64,000 nucleotides of DNA from Streptomyces sp. ML-6. GTDB taxonomy: Bacteria > Actinomycetota > Actinomycetes > Streptomycetales > Streptomycetaceae. A program made the translations under genes and the position numbers. The notes beneath the pieces were generated by a model. The model was not told the DNA's origin. It was given only the letters and a program-made list of their open reading frames with translations, and did no database searches. The DNA is taken from NCBI RefSeq assembly GCF_030116705.1, contig NZ_JAOTIK010000001.1, positions 3,130,001-3,194,000 of the forward strand, in the 5' to 3' direction. Shown here one piece after another: positions 32,921 through 42,455 of the stretch. Positions within the stretch are counted from its first letter, which is position 1. Every line of letters starts with the position of its first letter.

Positions 32921-34240
32921 TCAGTCCCGTGCCGGCCGGTCGTGGCCCGCGCGCATGCTCGCCGCGGCGCTCGGCAGCAGCACGCCCGTGAGGACGAGCA
33001 GGGGTACGGTCCAGCCTCCCGTGGCGGTGTGCAGCGCGGCCGCGGCGACCGGTCCGGCGGCGGCGAGCAGGTAGCCGCCCGTCTGCGCCGCCGTGGACAG
33101 CGCGGCGACGTGATCGTGGTCCCGGCCCCGTTTCACGTACAGGACCCCGGACACCGCCTGGCCGCCGCCGAGGCCCGCGCCGAGCACGAACGACCAGAGC
33201 GCGGGGGCGGCCGCGGGGGCGGCGAGCAGGCCCGCGTACCCGGACGCGCAGACCAGGAGCACCACGAGGAGGTGGGGGCGCTGGTCGGTGCGGGCCGCGG
33301 CCAGCACCGGGGTGAGGAAGCCGCCGACCGCGACGCCGACGATGAACAGCGACTGCATCGTCCCGGCCGTCCCCTCGGCGACCCCGGAGGCCACGAGGAT
33401 CGCGGGCAGCCAGGCGAGGGTGGTGTAGAAGAGCAGGGTCTGCAGGCCGAAGAAGACGATCAGGCTCCACGCGAGTCCCCTGTCGCCGCCGAGCCCCCGG
33501 CCACCGCCGAGGCCCTTGTCGCCGCCGAGGAGGCGCACCCGGACCCGAACCCGTTCCGGCTTCACATCCCTTTTCCCGTAGCGCAGTTGAGGGGCGATGC
33601 CGAGGGCCGCGAGGGCGGCGGGGATCACGGCGACGCCGATGGCGGGCTCCCACGCGTGCCCGGCGGCCCGCCACACCGGCACCATCAGCGCCGCGACGAT
33701 CGCCGAACCCGCCCCCATCGACAGGGCGTAGACACCCATCATGACGCCGGCCCTGCGCGGGGCGAACCGGCTGCGCACGAACACGGGTATCAGCACGTTC
33801 ACCACGGCCGTGGCCACGCCGACCAGGGCGGTGCCGACGAGGAGGCCGGGCATTCCCAGCATGCGCACGACCGCCCCGGCGAGCAGCAGGACGCTCGCCG
33901 CGAACAGGCCGCGCTCCTCGCCGAGCCGCCGCCGCACCAGCGGGACGACCGGGGCGAAGGCCCCCATGCAGAGCGGCGGCAGCAGGCCGAGCAGGGTGAC
34001 GGCCCCGGTCCCGAAACCGGCCACGGGCGCGAGCGGGCCGAGCTGCCCGAACGCCACCCGGGTGTTCAGGCTCAGCAGGACGAAGCCGGTCACGAGGAGC
34101 ACGGCCGAGGCGGTGGCGGACGGTTCGCGGAAGAGGCGCCGCGGGGCCGGACCGGGCGCACCGGGGGTCCGGACGGCGGACGGGGAAACGGGCACGGGCA
34201 CGGGGACCTTCCAGGGAGGGACGACCCCTTCAGCGTTCAT
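32921..34240 (-). CDS. MFS transporter, CynX/NimT-like
   Basis: 439 residues, twelve membrane helices in two halves with a charged Gly-rich middle loop (GGDKGLGGGRGLGGDRG). Features match the cyanate/nitroimidazole permease branch: FVLLSLNTRVAFGQLGPLAP at the first helix and MGAFAPVVPLVRRRLGEERG between helices 2 and 3. It likely exports a drug-like or imports a small anionic compound. ATG 34240 is the first codon after the MerR-type palindrome, and the divergent MerR gene probably controls it. Confidence 0.85.
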   Translation of the reverse strand: MNAEGVVPPWKVPVPVPVSPSAVRTPGAPGPAPRRLFREPSATASAVLLVTGFVLLSLNTRVAFGQLGPLAPVAGFGTGAVTLLGLLPPLCMGAFAPVVPLVRRRLGEERGLFAASVLLLAGAVVRMLGMPGLLVGTALVGVATAVVNVLIPVFVRSRFAPRRAGVMMGVYALSMGAGSAIVAALMVPVWRAAGHAWEPAIGVAVIPAALAALGIAPQLRYGKRDVKPERVRVRVRLLGGDKGLGGGRGLGGDRGLAWSLIVFFGLQTLLFYTTLAWLPAILVASGVAEGTAGTMQSLFIVGVAVGGFLTPVLAAARTDQRPHLLVVLLVCASGYAGLLAAPAAAPALWSFVLGAGLGGGQAVSGVLYVKRGRDHDHVAALSTAAQTGGYLLAAAGPVAAAALHTATGGWTVPLLVLTGVLLPSAAASMRAGHDRPARD

Positions 34241-34258
34241 GCTCAAGTAAGCTTGAGC
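34241..34258. promoter_or_regulatory. Palindrome between MFS and MerR genes, candidate MerR operator
   Basis: GCTCAAG-TAAG-CTTGAGC (seven-base arms, four-base centre) begins at the base next to the MFS start codon and lies 30 bases before the MerR start. MerR dimers bind dyads of this size between promoter elements. Confidence 0.6.
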
Positions 34259-34288
34259 GCAAGTGCGGCCGGGCGGTGGAGGTGTCCG

Positions 34289-34744
34289 ATGGAGGACTTG
34301 TACTCGATCAGCGAGGTCGCCGACGCGTTCGGGCTCACCGTCCCGACCCTGCGGTTCTACGAGGAGCGCGGGCTCGTCCGGCACAGCGAGCGCCGGGGCC
34401 GCGTCCGGTACTACAGCCGCGAGGACCTCGCCCGGCTCGCCTACGTCCAGCTCTGGCACGACGACGGGATGCTGACCCTCGCCGAGACGGGGGCCGTCGT
34501 CGGCAGCGAGAAGGCCGCGGACCGCCTCGCGCTCGTCGCCGGGCAGCGGGACGCGATGCTCCGGCGGATCGAGAAGCTGAACCGCGCGGTGGCGGTCCTC
34601 GACCACATGCTCGGCTGCCGCACCGACCGGGCCCTCGACTGCCCGATGACCGGCGGCTACATCCGGGACCGGGTCGACGCCGCGCTCGCCGGAGTCCCGT
34701 ACGAGGGCGACTTCCTGCCCGCGAACGGCCCCGGACCGGAGTGA
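34289..34744 (+). CDS. MerR-family transcriptional regulator
   Basis: 151 residues; ATG 34289 with GGTGGAGG upstream. N-terminal winged helix YSISEVADAFGLTVPTLRFY and RVRYYSREDLARLAYVQLW are diagnostic, followed by the dimer coiled coil (LALVAGQRDAMLRRIEKLN). Two Cys near the end (MLGCRTDRALDCPM) could bind a metal or sense thiol state, but this spacing is also common in uncharacterised MerR proteins. Divergent from the MFS gene it probably regulates. Confidence 0.9.
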   Translation: MEDLYSISEVADAFGLTVPTLRFYEERGLVRHSERRGRVRYYSREDLARLAYVQLWHDDGMLTLAETGAVVGSEKAADRLALVAGQRDAMLRRIEKLNRAVAVLDHMLGCRTDRALDCPMTGGYIRDRVDAALAGVPYEGDFLPANGPGPE

Positions 34745-34845
34745 ACCGGCCCCGGCCGACCCGGACCTGACCGAATCGGCCCCGGCTGCCCCGATCCCGG
34801 CCGGCCCGACTCCGGCCGACCCGACCTGGACCGAACCGGCCCCGG
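34742..34845 (+). repeat. Imperfect 60-base direct repeat behind the MerR gene
   Basis: Two copies of a GC-rich unit (from CCGGCCGACCCGGACCTGAC at 34752, and its relative at 34812) have a 60-base period. They lie in the 195-base gap between MerR and MgtC; no gene is seen there. Confidence 0.5.
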
Positions 34846-34939
34846 ATGCAGCCGCCGGGCGGCTTCTCCTCGCCCGGACGGATCGGGGATCCGGAGGAGG
34901 ACATTGCCCCGCCCGCCGCTCCTCCGCGGAATGCCGGTG

Positions 34940-35671
34940 TCAGGCCAGGATCTCGCAGTCGGCCCGGGCCTGGTCGTCGTGGTCGGTGAGGTGCCAGTGC
35001 AGATCACGGACGCCCGGCTCCAGGGACAGGCGGGTGACGAGCTGTTCCATGGGTTCGCCGGGGGCGCCGTCGATGGAGACCGTGGCTTCCATGGCGGTGA
35101 TGTCCTCCCTGTCGTGGCGGATGTGCAGACCGGTCAGCCGGGGGGTGGTACTGCTGAGCAACTGGATGAGCAGGACGCGGACATGGGGCTCGTCACGGCG
35201 GTCGCAGATGACGTGGAAGGTGGCGCGCGTGGCGGTGTCGGCGTTGCTCTGCGGGGTCCGGTCGATGAGCCGACTGGCGGGGCGCAGGATCAGGTGGATG
35301 GTGACGACCGCGCCCGCGCCGAGCAGGGCGAGGGTGAGCCGCCCGGAAGCGGCGAGCACACCGGCTGCGGCCGAGCACCACAGGGTGGCGGCGGTGTTGA
35401 GGCCACGGACGTCTCCGCCTTCGCGGAGGATGACGCCGCCGCCGATGAAGCCGATGCCGGACACCACGTAGGAGGCGACCCTGGTGGGGCTGTTCGGGTC
35501 GTCGATGGCCTCGCTGTAGAGGACGAAGAGGGCCGCCCCGGCGGCGACGAGGGCATTGGTGCGCAGTCCGGCGATGCGGTAGCGCCACTGACGCTCCATG
35601 CCGATCAGGGCGCCGCAGCCGACTCCGGTGGCGAGCCGAAGAATGAAGTTGAACGTGGTCAGGCTCTGCAT
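34940..35671 (-). CDS. MgtC/SapB-family membrane protein
   Basis: 243 residues from ATG 35671. The membrane half has the MgtC signatures ATGVGCGALIGMERQWR, GLRTNALVAAGAALFVL, ASYVVSGIGFIGGGVILREG and GLNTAATLWCSAAAGVLAA, followed by a soluble ACT-like C-terminal domain of about 90 residues. MgtC proteins modulate F1Fo ATP synthase and are induced by low magnesium in bacteria where studied; the Streptomyces role is unknown. The upstream region holds a broken VOC gene. Confidence 0.9.
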   Translation of the reverse strand: MQSLTTFNFILRLATGVGCGALIGMERQWRYRIAGLRTNALVAAGAALFVLYSEAIDDPNSPTRVASYVVSGIGFIGGGVILREGGDVRGLNTAATLWCSAAAGVLAASGRLTLALLGAGAVVTIHLILRPASRLIDRTPQSNADTATRATFHVICDRRDEPHVRVLLIQLLSSTTPRLTGLHIRHDREDITAMEATVSIDGAPGEPMEQLVTRLSLEPGVRDLHWHLTDHDDQARADCEILA

Positions 35672-35709
35672 GACGGCGCCTCCTGGCGGTCCGGGGTCTC
35701 GGACCAGGT

Positions 35710-35870
35710 CGTGGGCTGGAGGAGGAGGAATTCCAGGTGGTTGCCGCCCGGATCCCGGCCGGAGAAGCGGCCGGGTCCGCCCCGGGCCGGCTGACGCCCC
35801 GGACAGCGGGTACACCGTGCTGTTCGAGCCGGACCGCGAGGGCGTCGACACCGGTCACGGAAATCTTTCC
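35710..35870 (-). pseudogene. Frameshifted remnant of a VOC/glyoxalase-family gene
   Basis: On the minus strand one frame reads VTGVDALAVRLEQHGVPAV and a second reads GRFSGRDPGGNHLEFLL, together the C-terminal half of a VOC protein (helix, then the DPxGNxxEF metal strand). The frames are not joined and no N-terminal half is present. It is a decayed fragment in the 532-base gap 35672-36203; the remainder up to 36040 shows no gene. Confidence 0.5.
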
Positions 35871-36040
35871 CGACGCCATGCACCGTGGCGCGGCGACGGG
35901 CATCACCCGATCATTTCCGGATGACTGGGGGAAACAGAGTGATGACTACGTTAATTTCAGAAAGAAGGACGGCGCAATCACCATTTCGGGTATTTGCCGA
36001 CAGGTTCTTCACGAGGTACTCGCGAGGCGTGCACAGCAGT

Positions 36041-36130
36041 CCACTCGGGTCAACTCGGGTCGACTTGAATCAACTCGGGTCAACTCGGGTCGACTCAAGT
36101 CAACTTGAGTCGACCCGAGTTGACCCGAAT
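36041..36130. repeat. Nine exact-register 10-base repeats (CNACTYGGGT type) forming a long hairpin
   Basis: Units of ten bases follow without gaps: CCACTCGGGT, CAACTCGGGT, CGACTTGAAT, CAACTCGGGT, CAACTCGGGT, CGACTCAAGT, CAACTTGAGT, CGACCCGAGT, TGACCCGAAT. Within them 36075-36099 pairs perfectly with 36104-36128 (25-base stem, loop TCAA). It lies 75 bases behind the stop of fbiC, so it may end that transcript, but its regular ten-base spacing is unusual for a terminator. Confidence 0.8.
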
Positions 36131-36203
36131 CAAAAAGACCCCGCCCGGCCCACGGCGGTTCCGCCCGGACCCCGGGCTCTCGGGCCGGACCCCGGGGCGC
36201 GGC

Positions 36204-38798
36204 TCAGTCCGGCAGCAGCGGCAGCAGCTCCGGGAGGTGCCCGTCGGACGCCTCCGCCGCCCGCTGCCGTTCCTGCGGGACCTCCCCGTACAGCGTCGTG
36301 CGCGGCTTCGCCGGGCGGCCGGCCAGGTCGGCGATGGCGACGAGGTCCCGGACCGACCGGTACGAGCCGTAACTCGACCCGGCCATGCGGGAGATGGTCT
36401 CCTCCATCAGCGTGCCGCCCAGGTCGTTGGCGCCCGAGCGCAGCATCTCGGCCGCGCCCTGCGTACCGAGCTTGACCCAGCTGGTCTGGATGTTGGTGAT
36501 GTGCGGGTGGAGCAGCAGCCGGGCCATGGCGGTGACGGCCCGGTTGTCCCGGTCGGTCGGGCCGGGGCGGGCGATGCCCGCCAGGTAGATCGGGGCGTTG
36601 GTGTGGATGAACGGGAGCGTGACGAACTCCGTGAAGCCGCCGGTCTCCTGCTGGAGCCGGGCCAGGGTCCGCAGGTGGCCGAGCCAGTGCCGGGGCTGGT
36701 CGACGTGCCCGTACATCATCGTGGACGAGGAGCGCAGGCCCACCTCGTGGGCGGTCCTGATGACCTCCAGCCAGGTCGCCGTCGGCAGCTTGCCCTTGGT
36801 GAGGACCCAGCGGACCTCGTCGTCCAGGATCTCGGCCGCCGTGCCGGGGATCGAGTCGAGCCCGGCCTCCTTCGCCGCGGTCAGCCAGTCGCGGATGGAC
36901 AGCCCGGTGCGGGTGGCGCCGTTGACGACCTCCATGGGCGAGAAGGCGTGCACGTGCATGCCGGGCACGCGTTCCTTCACCGCCCGCGCGATGTCGAAGT
37001 ACGCGGTGCCGGGCAGGTCCGGGTGGATGCCGCCCTGCATGCACACCTCGACCGCGCCGACGTCCCACGCCTGCGCGGCCCGGTCGGCGACCTGGTCCAG
37101 GGAGAGGCTGTACGCGTCGGCGTCGGTGCGCCGCTGGGCGAAGGCGCAGAAGCGGCAGCCGGTGTAGCAGACGTTGGTGAAGTTGATGTTCCTGGTGACG
37201 ATGTACGTGACGTCGTCGCCGACCACGTCGCGGCGCAGGGTGTCCGCGATCCGGCACAGCTCGTCGAGCGCCTCGCCCTCCGCGTGGAACAGGACGAGCG
37301 CCTGCTCGTCGGTGAGCTTCGTCGGGTCGTCGGCGGCCTGCCCGAGCGCGGCCCTCACGTCCGCGTCGATCCTGGACGGGACCATGCCGGGGGCGGCGGA
37401 CTCGCGCAGCGCGTCCCAGTCCCCGTACACCTCGTCGAAGTCCTCGCGGCGGTCGCCGGTGCGGCCCTCGGTGTCGATGGTGCGGTGCAGGTCGGTGCGG
37501 CCGGTGGCGCCGAACTCCTCGTCGGGCTCCTGCCAGGGCAGCCCGGTGGGGATCGCGCCCTCGCGGGCGAGCCCGGTCCCCGGGTCGGCGAGCGCCCGCA
37601 CGTGCGGCAGCAGCCGGGGGTCGAGCCAGGGCTCGCCGCGCTTGATGAACTCCGGGTAGATGGTGAGCCGTTCGCGGAGCGTGAAGCCCGCCTCGGCGGT
37701 CCGCGCGGCGAGTTCGTCGATGTGCGGCCAGGGGCGCTCGGGGTTGACGTGGTCCGGGGTGAGCGGTGACACCCCGCCCCAGTCGTCGATGCCCGCGCCG
37801 ACGATCAGCGCGTACTCGGCGTCGACGAGGTTCGGCGGGGCCTGGATGCGGGCGGACGGGCCGAGCACGTGCCGGGCGACGGCGATGGCGGCGGCCAGCT
37901 CCTCCAGCTCGGCGTCCGGCATGCCGCGCATCGCGGTGTCGGGCTTGGCCCGGAAGTTCTGGACGATGACTTCCTGGATGCCGTGGTAGGCGCGGGCGGT
38001 CCGGCGCAGCTCGAAGAGGGAGTCGGCGCGCTCCTCGTACGACTCGCCGATGCCGATCAGGATGCCGGTGGTGAACGGCACGTTGGAACGTCCGGCGTCC
38101 TCCAGGACCCGCAGGCGTACGGCCGGTTCCTTGTCGGGGGAGCCGTGGTGCGGGCCGCCGGGCTCGGACCACAGCCGGGTCGCGGTCGTCTCCAGCATCA
38201 TGCCCATGGACGGGGCGACGGGCTTGAGGCGCTGGAGGTCGGTCCAGCCCATCACCCCGGGGTTCAGGTGCGGCAGCAGCCCGGTCTCCTCCAGGACCCG
38301 GATCGCCATGGCGCGCACGTACGCCAGGGTGTCGTCGTACCCCTCGGCCTCCAGCCACTCCCGCGCCTCGGGCCAGCGGTCCTCCGGCCGGTCGCCGAGC
38401 GTGAACAGGGCTTCCTTGCATCCCATGGCCGCGCCCTCGCGGGCGATGGCCAGCACCTCGTCGGGCGACAGGAACATCCCGTGGCCCGCGCGCCGGAGCT
38501 TGCCGGGGACGGTGACGAAGGTGCAGTAGTGACACTTGTCACGGCAGAGCCGGGTCAGCGGGATGAAGACCTTGCGGGAGTACGTGATCACCCCCGGCCG
38601 CCCCGCGGCCTCCAGCCCGGCGTCGCGCACCCGGGCGGCCGAGGCCGCGAGGTCCGTCAGGTCGTCGCCCCGCGCCTGGAGCAGGACGGCGGCCTCGGTC
38701 ACATCGAGGGCAACACCGTCGCGGGCCCGCTTGAGGGCACGCCGCATGGCATTGGTGGTCGGACGTCCGTGCTGAGGATCCTTCATGGGCTCGAGCAT
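36204..38798 (-). CDS. fbiC: FbiC: FO synthase (CofG+CofH fusion) for coenzyme F420
   Basis: About 864 residues. FbiC joins the riboflavin-pathway intermediate 5-amino-6-ribitylaminouracil with tyrosine to make FO, the F420 chromophore. Two radical-SAM domains are seen, each with CxxxCxxC: CRDKCHYC in the CofG half (near residue 80) and CYTGCRFC in the CofH half (near residue 545). The halves are joined at the linker around [20 protein letters not shown]. Actinobacteria carry the fused form, while archaea use two genes. Start uncertain between ATG 38798 and ATG 38786. F420-dependent enzymes would use the product; one candidate is at 62081. Confidence 0.95.
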   Translation of the reverse strand: MLEPMKDPQHGRPTTNAMRRALKRARDGVALDVTEAAVLLQARGDDLTDLAASAARVRDAGLEAAGRPGVITYSRKVFIPLTRLCRDKCHYCTFVTVPGKLRRAGHGMFLSPDEVLAIAREGAAMGCKEALFTLGDRPEDRWPEAREWLEAEGYDDTLAYVRAMAIRVLEETGLLPHLNPGVMGWTDLQRLKPVAPSMGMMLETTATRLWSEPGGPHHGSPDKEPAVRLRVLEDAGRSNVPFTTGILIGIGESYEERADSLFELRRTARAYHGIQEVIVQNFRAKPDTAMRGMPDAELEELAAAIAVARHVLGPSARIQAPPNLVDAEYALIVGAGIDDWGGVSPLTPDHVNPERPWPHIDELAARTAEAGFTLRERLTIYPEFIKRGEPWLDPRLLPHVRALADPGTGLAREGAIPTGLPWQEPDEEFGATGRTDLHRTIDTEGRTGDRREDFDEVYGDWDALRESAAPGMVPSRIDADVRAALGQAADDPTKLTDEQALVLFHAEGEALDELCRIADTLRRDVVGDDVTYIVTRNINFTNVCYTGCRFCAFAQRRTDADAYSLSLDQVADRAAQAWDVGAVEVCMQGGIHPDLPGTAYFDIARAVKERVPGMHVHAFSPMEVVNGATRTGLSIRDWLTAAKEAGLDSIPGTAAEILDDEVRWVLTKGKLPTATWLEVIRTAHEVGLRSSSTMMYGHVDQPRHWLGHLRTLARLQQETGGFTEFVTLPFIHTNAPIYLAGIARPGPTDRDNRAVTAMARLLLHPHITNIQTSWVKLGTQGAAEMLRSGANDLGGTLMEETISRMAGSSYGSYRSVRDLVAIADLAGRPAKPRTTLYGEVPQERQRAAEASDGHLPELLPLLPD

Positions 38799-38928
38799 AC
38801 GAGCGCCCCCCACGCCCCGGACCAGGGCAGCTGCCTCCCGCCCCGCTCGGGGACGGCTCGGGGACGGCTCCGGCCCGCTTCCCGGACCGGCCCCGGCGTC
38901 CGCCCGGGAGCGGACGTCACCGCCCCGG

Positions 38929-39420
38929 TCAGGCCGCGGGAGCCGCCGGGGCGGCGAGGGCGAAATCTTCCGGCAGGCGGGGAGGGGTGCCGCGGGTCCA
39001 CACCACCCGCAGGGCCGAGGCGGAGATCCGCCAGCCGTCGGCCGTGCGGACCAGTTCGTTGTCGGTGTGGCCGGCGGAGACGAAGAGTTCGCCCGGGCCG
39101 TCCGCCAGGACGTGGGTGCTCAGCTGGGCGCCGCGGGCGGTGGCCCGGTCGCCGTCGATCTCGATGACGGCGTTGGTGCCCAGGTGCACGGTCCGGTCGA
39201 ACAGCGCCATTCCCCGCCGGACGCGGGACAGCAGGGCGTCGCGGCCGTGCACGGTGCCGAGGGGCATCTCCGCGGTGACGTACTCGGTGTGGAACGCACG
39301 CGCCCACTCCTCGTCGAAGACCCCCGCGTCCAGGGAACGCAGGTAACGGTCCAGCAGGTCGGTGATCTCGGCACGGTCGGTCAGGGCTCGCAGCTGTCGC
39401 CGCATCTCTTCGATGTCCAT
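38929..39420 (-). CDS. SnoaL-like (NTF2-fold) protein
   Basis: 163 residues; ATG 39420 with AAGGAG upstream. The pattern [20 protein letters not shown], followed by [14 protein letters not shown] and a curved beta-sheet ending in [19 protein letters not shown], is that of SnoaL_4-type small enzymes or binding proteins. Substrate unknown. Convergent with nothing; it sits between fbiC and the two-component system. Confidence 0.75.
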   Translation of the reverse strand: MDIEEMRRQLRALTDRAEITDLLDRYLRSLDAGVFDEEWARAFHTEYVTAEMPLGTVHGRDALLSRVRRGMALFDRTVHLGTNAVIEIDGDRATARGAQLSTHVLADGPGELFVSAGHTDNELVRTADGWRISASALRVVWTRGTPPRLPEDFALAAPAAPAA

Positions 39421-39473
39421 GACGGAAGGCTCCTTCCCCAAGCGCGCTTGAGGTCAAGTCGTCCGTCCCGCGT

Positions 39474-40709
39474 TCATCGCGACGGGCGTGCGCCGTCCTG
39501 TCCGGGGCCGGGCAGCGACACCCGGACGGTGAGCCCTCCGCCGGAATTGGGGGTCAGGGTCAGTTCCCCGTGGTGCGCGCGGACGATGCTGGAGACGATC
39601 GTCAGGCCGAGGCCGTGGCCGCGGCGGGTGGGGTCCTTCTCGGCCAGGCGCCCGCCGCCGCGCAGGAACGGCTCGGTGAGGTGGTCGACGGTGTCGGGCA
39701 GCAGCGGTCCGGTGTTGGTGACGGTCAGGAGGGCGCGGCCGGGGCGCACCGGGTCGGGGCCGACGGTCAGGGCGAGCGATCCGCCCGTGGGCAGGTTGTG
39801 CCGTACGGCGTTGTGGAGCAGGTTCAGGACGAGCTGGCGCAGCAGTACGCCGTTGCCGGTGACCGGGGCCGGGTGGATGCCGGCGGAGAGGGTGACGCCC
39901 CGCGTTTCGGCCTCCTCGCGGACGGTCTCGACGGCGCCCCGTGCGGTGTCGGCGAGGTCGAGCCCTTCCTCCGTGGCGGGCGGGGTGTGGTCGAGGGCGG
40001 AGAGCTGGAGCAGGGCGTCGGTGATGTCGATGCCGCGCTGGTTGGTCTCGCGGAGCCGGGAGACGAGGCGCCGGTAGTCCTGGCCGTCGGGGTCGGCGAC
40101 GGCCACGTCGAGCATGGTGCGGCTGACGGCGAGGGGCGTGCGCAGTTCGTGCGAGGCGTTGGCGGCGAACCGCTGCTGGGCCTCGAAGGACCGCTGGAGG
40201 CGGGCGAGCATGTCGTCGAAGGTGTCGGAGAGTTCGGTGAACTCGTCGCGCGGGCCGGTGAGTCCGATGCGGTGGTCCAGGGAGCCGTCGGCGGCCCGGC
40301 GGGCCGCCCGGGTGATGTCCTGGAGCGGGCGCAGGACGCGGCCCGCGATGAGCCAGCCCGCGCCGAGCCCGAGCAGCGCGAGGAACAGCAGAACAACACC
40401 GGACGCCTTGACCAGGGCCTGGAGGATGTCCGGGCGGGTGGCGACGGCGGCGGCCTGCGGATTCACGTCGCCCAGCGGGTAGTTGGGCACGAAGCGCAAC
40501 GCCAGGTAGACCACGACCAGGCTGAACGCCCCGGCGACGAAGACGAACAGGGCGTAGGTGAGGGTGAGCTTCATCCGGGCGGTCAGCCGCCGTGGCCGCT
40601 TGGACGGCGCCGGGCCCCCGGCGGCCGCTCCGGCGCCGCCACCTGTCCCGGTGCCGCCGCCGGCCGTACCTGTGCCGCTGTCCTGGTGGGCCACGGTCCC
40701 GCTCCTCAT
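39474..40709 (-). CDS. Sensor histidine kinase (VanS/CutS-like)
   Basis: 411 residues. Two membrane helices (LTYALFVFVAGAFSLVVVYL and GVVLLFLALLGLGAGWLIAG) flank a short extracytoplasmic loop of about 45 residues. HAMP follows, then the H-box NASHELRTPLAV with the phosphorylated His, N-box LVLNLLHNAVRHN and G-box GHGLGLTIV. The start overlaps the response-regulator stop (ATGA). The divergent VanY-like peptidase gene suggests a cell-wall signal, as in VanS, but the loop itself gives no ligand information. Confidence 0.92.
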   Translation of the reverse strand: MRSGTVAHQDSGTGTAGGGTGTGGGAGAAAGGPAPSKRPRRLTARMKLTLTYALFVFVAGAFSLVVVYLALRFVPNYPLGDVNPQAAAVATRPDILQALVKASGVVLLFLALLGLGAGWLIAGRVLRPLQDITRAARRAADGSLDHRIGLTGPRDEFTELSDTFDDMLARLQRSFEAQQRFAANASHELRTPLAVSRTMLDVAVADPDGQDYRRLVSRLRETNQRGIDITDALLQLSALDHTPPATEEGLDLADTARGAVETVREEAETRGVTLSAGIHPAPVTGNGVLLRQLVLNLLHNAVRHNLPTGGSLALTVGPDPVRPGRALLTVTNTGPLLPDTVDHLTEPFLRGGGRLAEKDPTRRGHGLGLTIVSSIVRAHHGELTLTPNSGGGLTVRVSLPGPGQDGARPSR

Positions 40710-41440
40710 CGCTCGCGTCCCGTCGTCCCGTGCTGCCCGGCTGCCGTCCCGCGCTGCCCAACGGTCCCCTGCTGTCCGGCCTGCTCGCCGAGGCGGTATC
40801 CGACGCCGGGCACGGTGTGGATGGGCGACGGTTCGCCGAGCCGTTTGCGGAGCGTGGACATGGTGATGCGGACCGCGTTGGTGAACGGGTCGGCGTTCTC
40901 GTCCCAGGCCCGCTCCAGCAGCGTCTCCGCGCTGACGACCCCGCCCCGCGCGGTCATGAGGACCTCCAGGACGGCGAACTGCTTCCTGGTGAGCGCCACG
41001 TACTTCCCGTCGCGGAAGACCTCGCGCCGGAACGGGTCCAGCCGGATTCCGGCGTACTCGAGGACGGGAGGCGTGCTGTCCTTGGGCCGACGGGCCAGCG
41101 AGCGGAGCCGTACGACGAGTTCCTTCAGGTCGAAGGGCTTCGTCAGGTAGTCGTCGGCGCCCAGCTCGAACCCGGCGACCTTCTCGTTGAGCATCCCCGC
41201 CGCGGTCAGCATGAGCACCCGGCAGCCGAGGCGCCGCTCCACGATGATCCGGCACACGTCGTCGCCGTGCGTGCCGGGGATGTCGCGGTCGAGCACGACG
41301 ACGTCGTACTCGTTCACGTCGAGGCGTTCCAGGGCGGTGTCCCCGTCCCCGGCGATGTCGGAGGCGATGGCTTCGAGCCGCAGCCCCGCCTGCACCGCCT
41401 CGGCGAGGTACAGCTCGTCCTCGACAATCAGCACCCGCAT
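40706..41440 (-). CDS. OmpR/VanR-family response regulator
   Basis: 244 residues; ATG 41440 at MRVLIVEDE with GGAGAG upstream. Receiver domain: acidic pair in VEDE, phosphorylated Asp in DVVVLDRDIPG, Lys in YLTKPFD. The C-terminal winged helix (LTRKQFAVLEVLMTARGGVV, VRITMSTLRKRLGEP, IHTVPGVGYRL) binds DNA. It is the first gene of the operon with the kinase. The C-terminus carries a Gln-Gly-Thr tail. Confidence 0.94.
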   Translation of the reverse strand: MRVLIVEDELYLAEAVQAGLRLEAIASDIAGDGDTALERLDVNEYDVVVLDRDIPGTHGDDVCRIIVERRLGCRVLMLTAAGMLNEKVAGFELGADDYLTKPFDLKELVVRLRSLARRPKDSTPPVLEYAGIRLDPFRREVFRDGKYVALTRKQFAVLEVLMTARGGVVSAETLLERAWDENADPFTNAVRITMSTLRKRLGEPSPIHTVPGVGYRLGEQAGQQGTVGQRGTAAGQHGTTGRER

Positions 41441-41645
41441 CCGGTCTCTCCTGCTCCGTGCCTCGCCCGGCAGGTCACCGGACCGTTCGTACGTTCCTTG
41501 CGGAAACGGTACGGGGACATCCAAGCGGTACGGGGTTATCGAAAACGTATCGGGAAATCGAAACGGCCCGACAACACGGCCCGGCGTTCACTCGGGGCAT
41601 CGGTCGGCGGCACCCGCCGCCCCGCCCAGATGTCCGGAGGAGACC

Positions 41646-42341
41646 ATGCACGACGACCCCGCCGCGAACCGCCGCGCCCCGGCCGCGAACCGCTTCACCA
41701 CTGCCGCGCGCCGCTCCCCCGGCCGGACCGCGGCCGGGGCCGGCGCGGCCGCCGTGCTGGTGCTGGTGCTGACGGCGATCTGGGGCACGCCCACCCGGAG
41801 CGAACCGGCCGCGCGGGCGGCCACGACGGCGGACCACGGGCCGGACGACGGCGGAGCGTCCTCGGACACCGCCCCGGAGAGCACCGATGGCACCGGCACC
41901 GGCACCGACAGCAGCAGCGGCCGTTCGGACGGCCGCGCGCTCACCCCCTTCGACACCCACCACCCGGCCATCAGCCGCCTGGACAAGCGCCTGCTGAAGG
42001 CCGTGCAGGAAGCGGCCCGGGACGCACGCGACGACAACATCGAATTCCAGGTCACCTCCGGCTGGCGTTCCATGGAGCACCAGCAGCGTCTGCTGGACGA
42101 GGGCATCGAGAAGTACGGGAGCGTCGAAAAGGCGAGGCAGTTCGTGAAGCCCCCGGAGAAGTCGACCCACGTGTCCGGGAAGGCGGTCGACATCGGCCCC
42201 ACCGACGCCGACGACTGGCTCATCCGCAACGGCTCCGACTACGGCCTGTGCCAGGTCTACAGCAACGAGATGTGGCACTTCGAGCTGCTCACCACCCCGG
42301 GCGGCACCTGCCCCCAGCCCCTGACCGACGCGGCCGGCTGA
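41646..42341 (+). CDS. VanY-type D-Ala-D-Ala carboxypeptidase (M15B), membrane-anchored
   Basis: 231 residues, ATG 41646 with GGAGGAG-like upstream bases. One N-terminal membrane helix (AAVLVLVLTAIWG) is followed by a Thr/Gly/Ser-rich linker. The zinc peptidase domain has SGWRSMEHQQRLLD, STHVSGKAVDIGP (His and Asp ligands) and NEMWHFEL (catalytic Glu, third His). VanY removes the terminal D-Ala of peptidoglycan precursors. It is divergent from the VanR/VanS-like operon. No VanH, VanA or VanX gene is adjacent, so full glycopeptide resistance is not implied. Confidence 0.9.
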   Translation: MHDDPAANRRAPAANRFTTAARRSPGRTAAGAGAAAVLVLVLTAIWGTPTRSEPAARAATTADHGPDDGGASSDTAPESTDGTGTGTDSSSGRSDGRALTPFDTHHPAISRLDKRLLKAVQEAARDARDDNIEFQVTSGWRSMEHQQRLLDEGIEKYGSVEKARQFVKPPEKSTHVSGKAVDIGPTDADDWLIRNGSDYGLCQVYSNEMWHFELLTTPGGTCPQPLTDAAG

Positions 42342-42358
42342 CCGGCGATGCGTTCAGC

Positions 42359-42430
42359 CCGTGAGTCGACGTGTGAGCCGGCGTGCGAGTCGGCGTGCGA
42401 GCCACCCCGTGAGCCGGTCCACGAGCCGGT
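42359..42430 (+). repeat. Six 12-base tandem repeats between VanY-like and EEP genes
   Basis: Units such as GTGTGAGCCGGC, GTGCGAGTCGGC and GTGCGAGCCACC follow in register. They lie in the 114-base spacer just before the start chosen for the next gene and keep one frame open, which is why a longer upstream start looks possible there. Confidence 0.65.
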
Positions 42431-42455
42431 GCCGCTCCCTTCCGAAGGACATGCC

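Noticed and set aside
36041..36130. CRISPR array
   Set aside because: The units are ten bases without spacers, so it is a tandem repeat and hairpin, not a repeat-spacer array.
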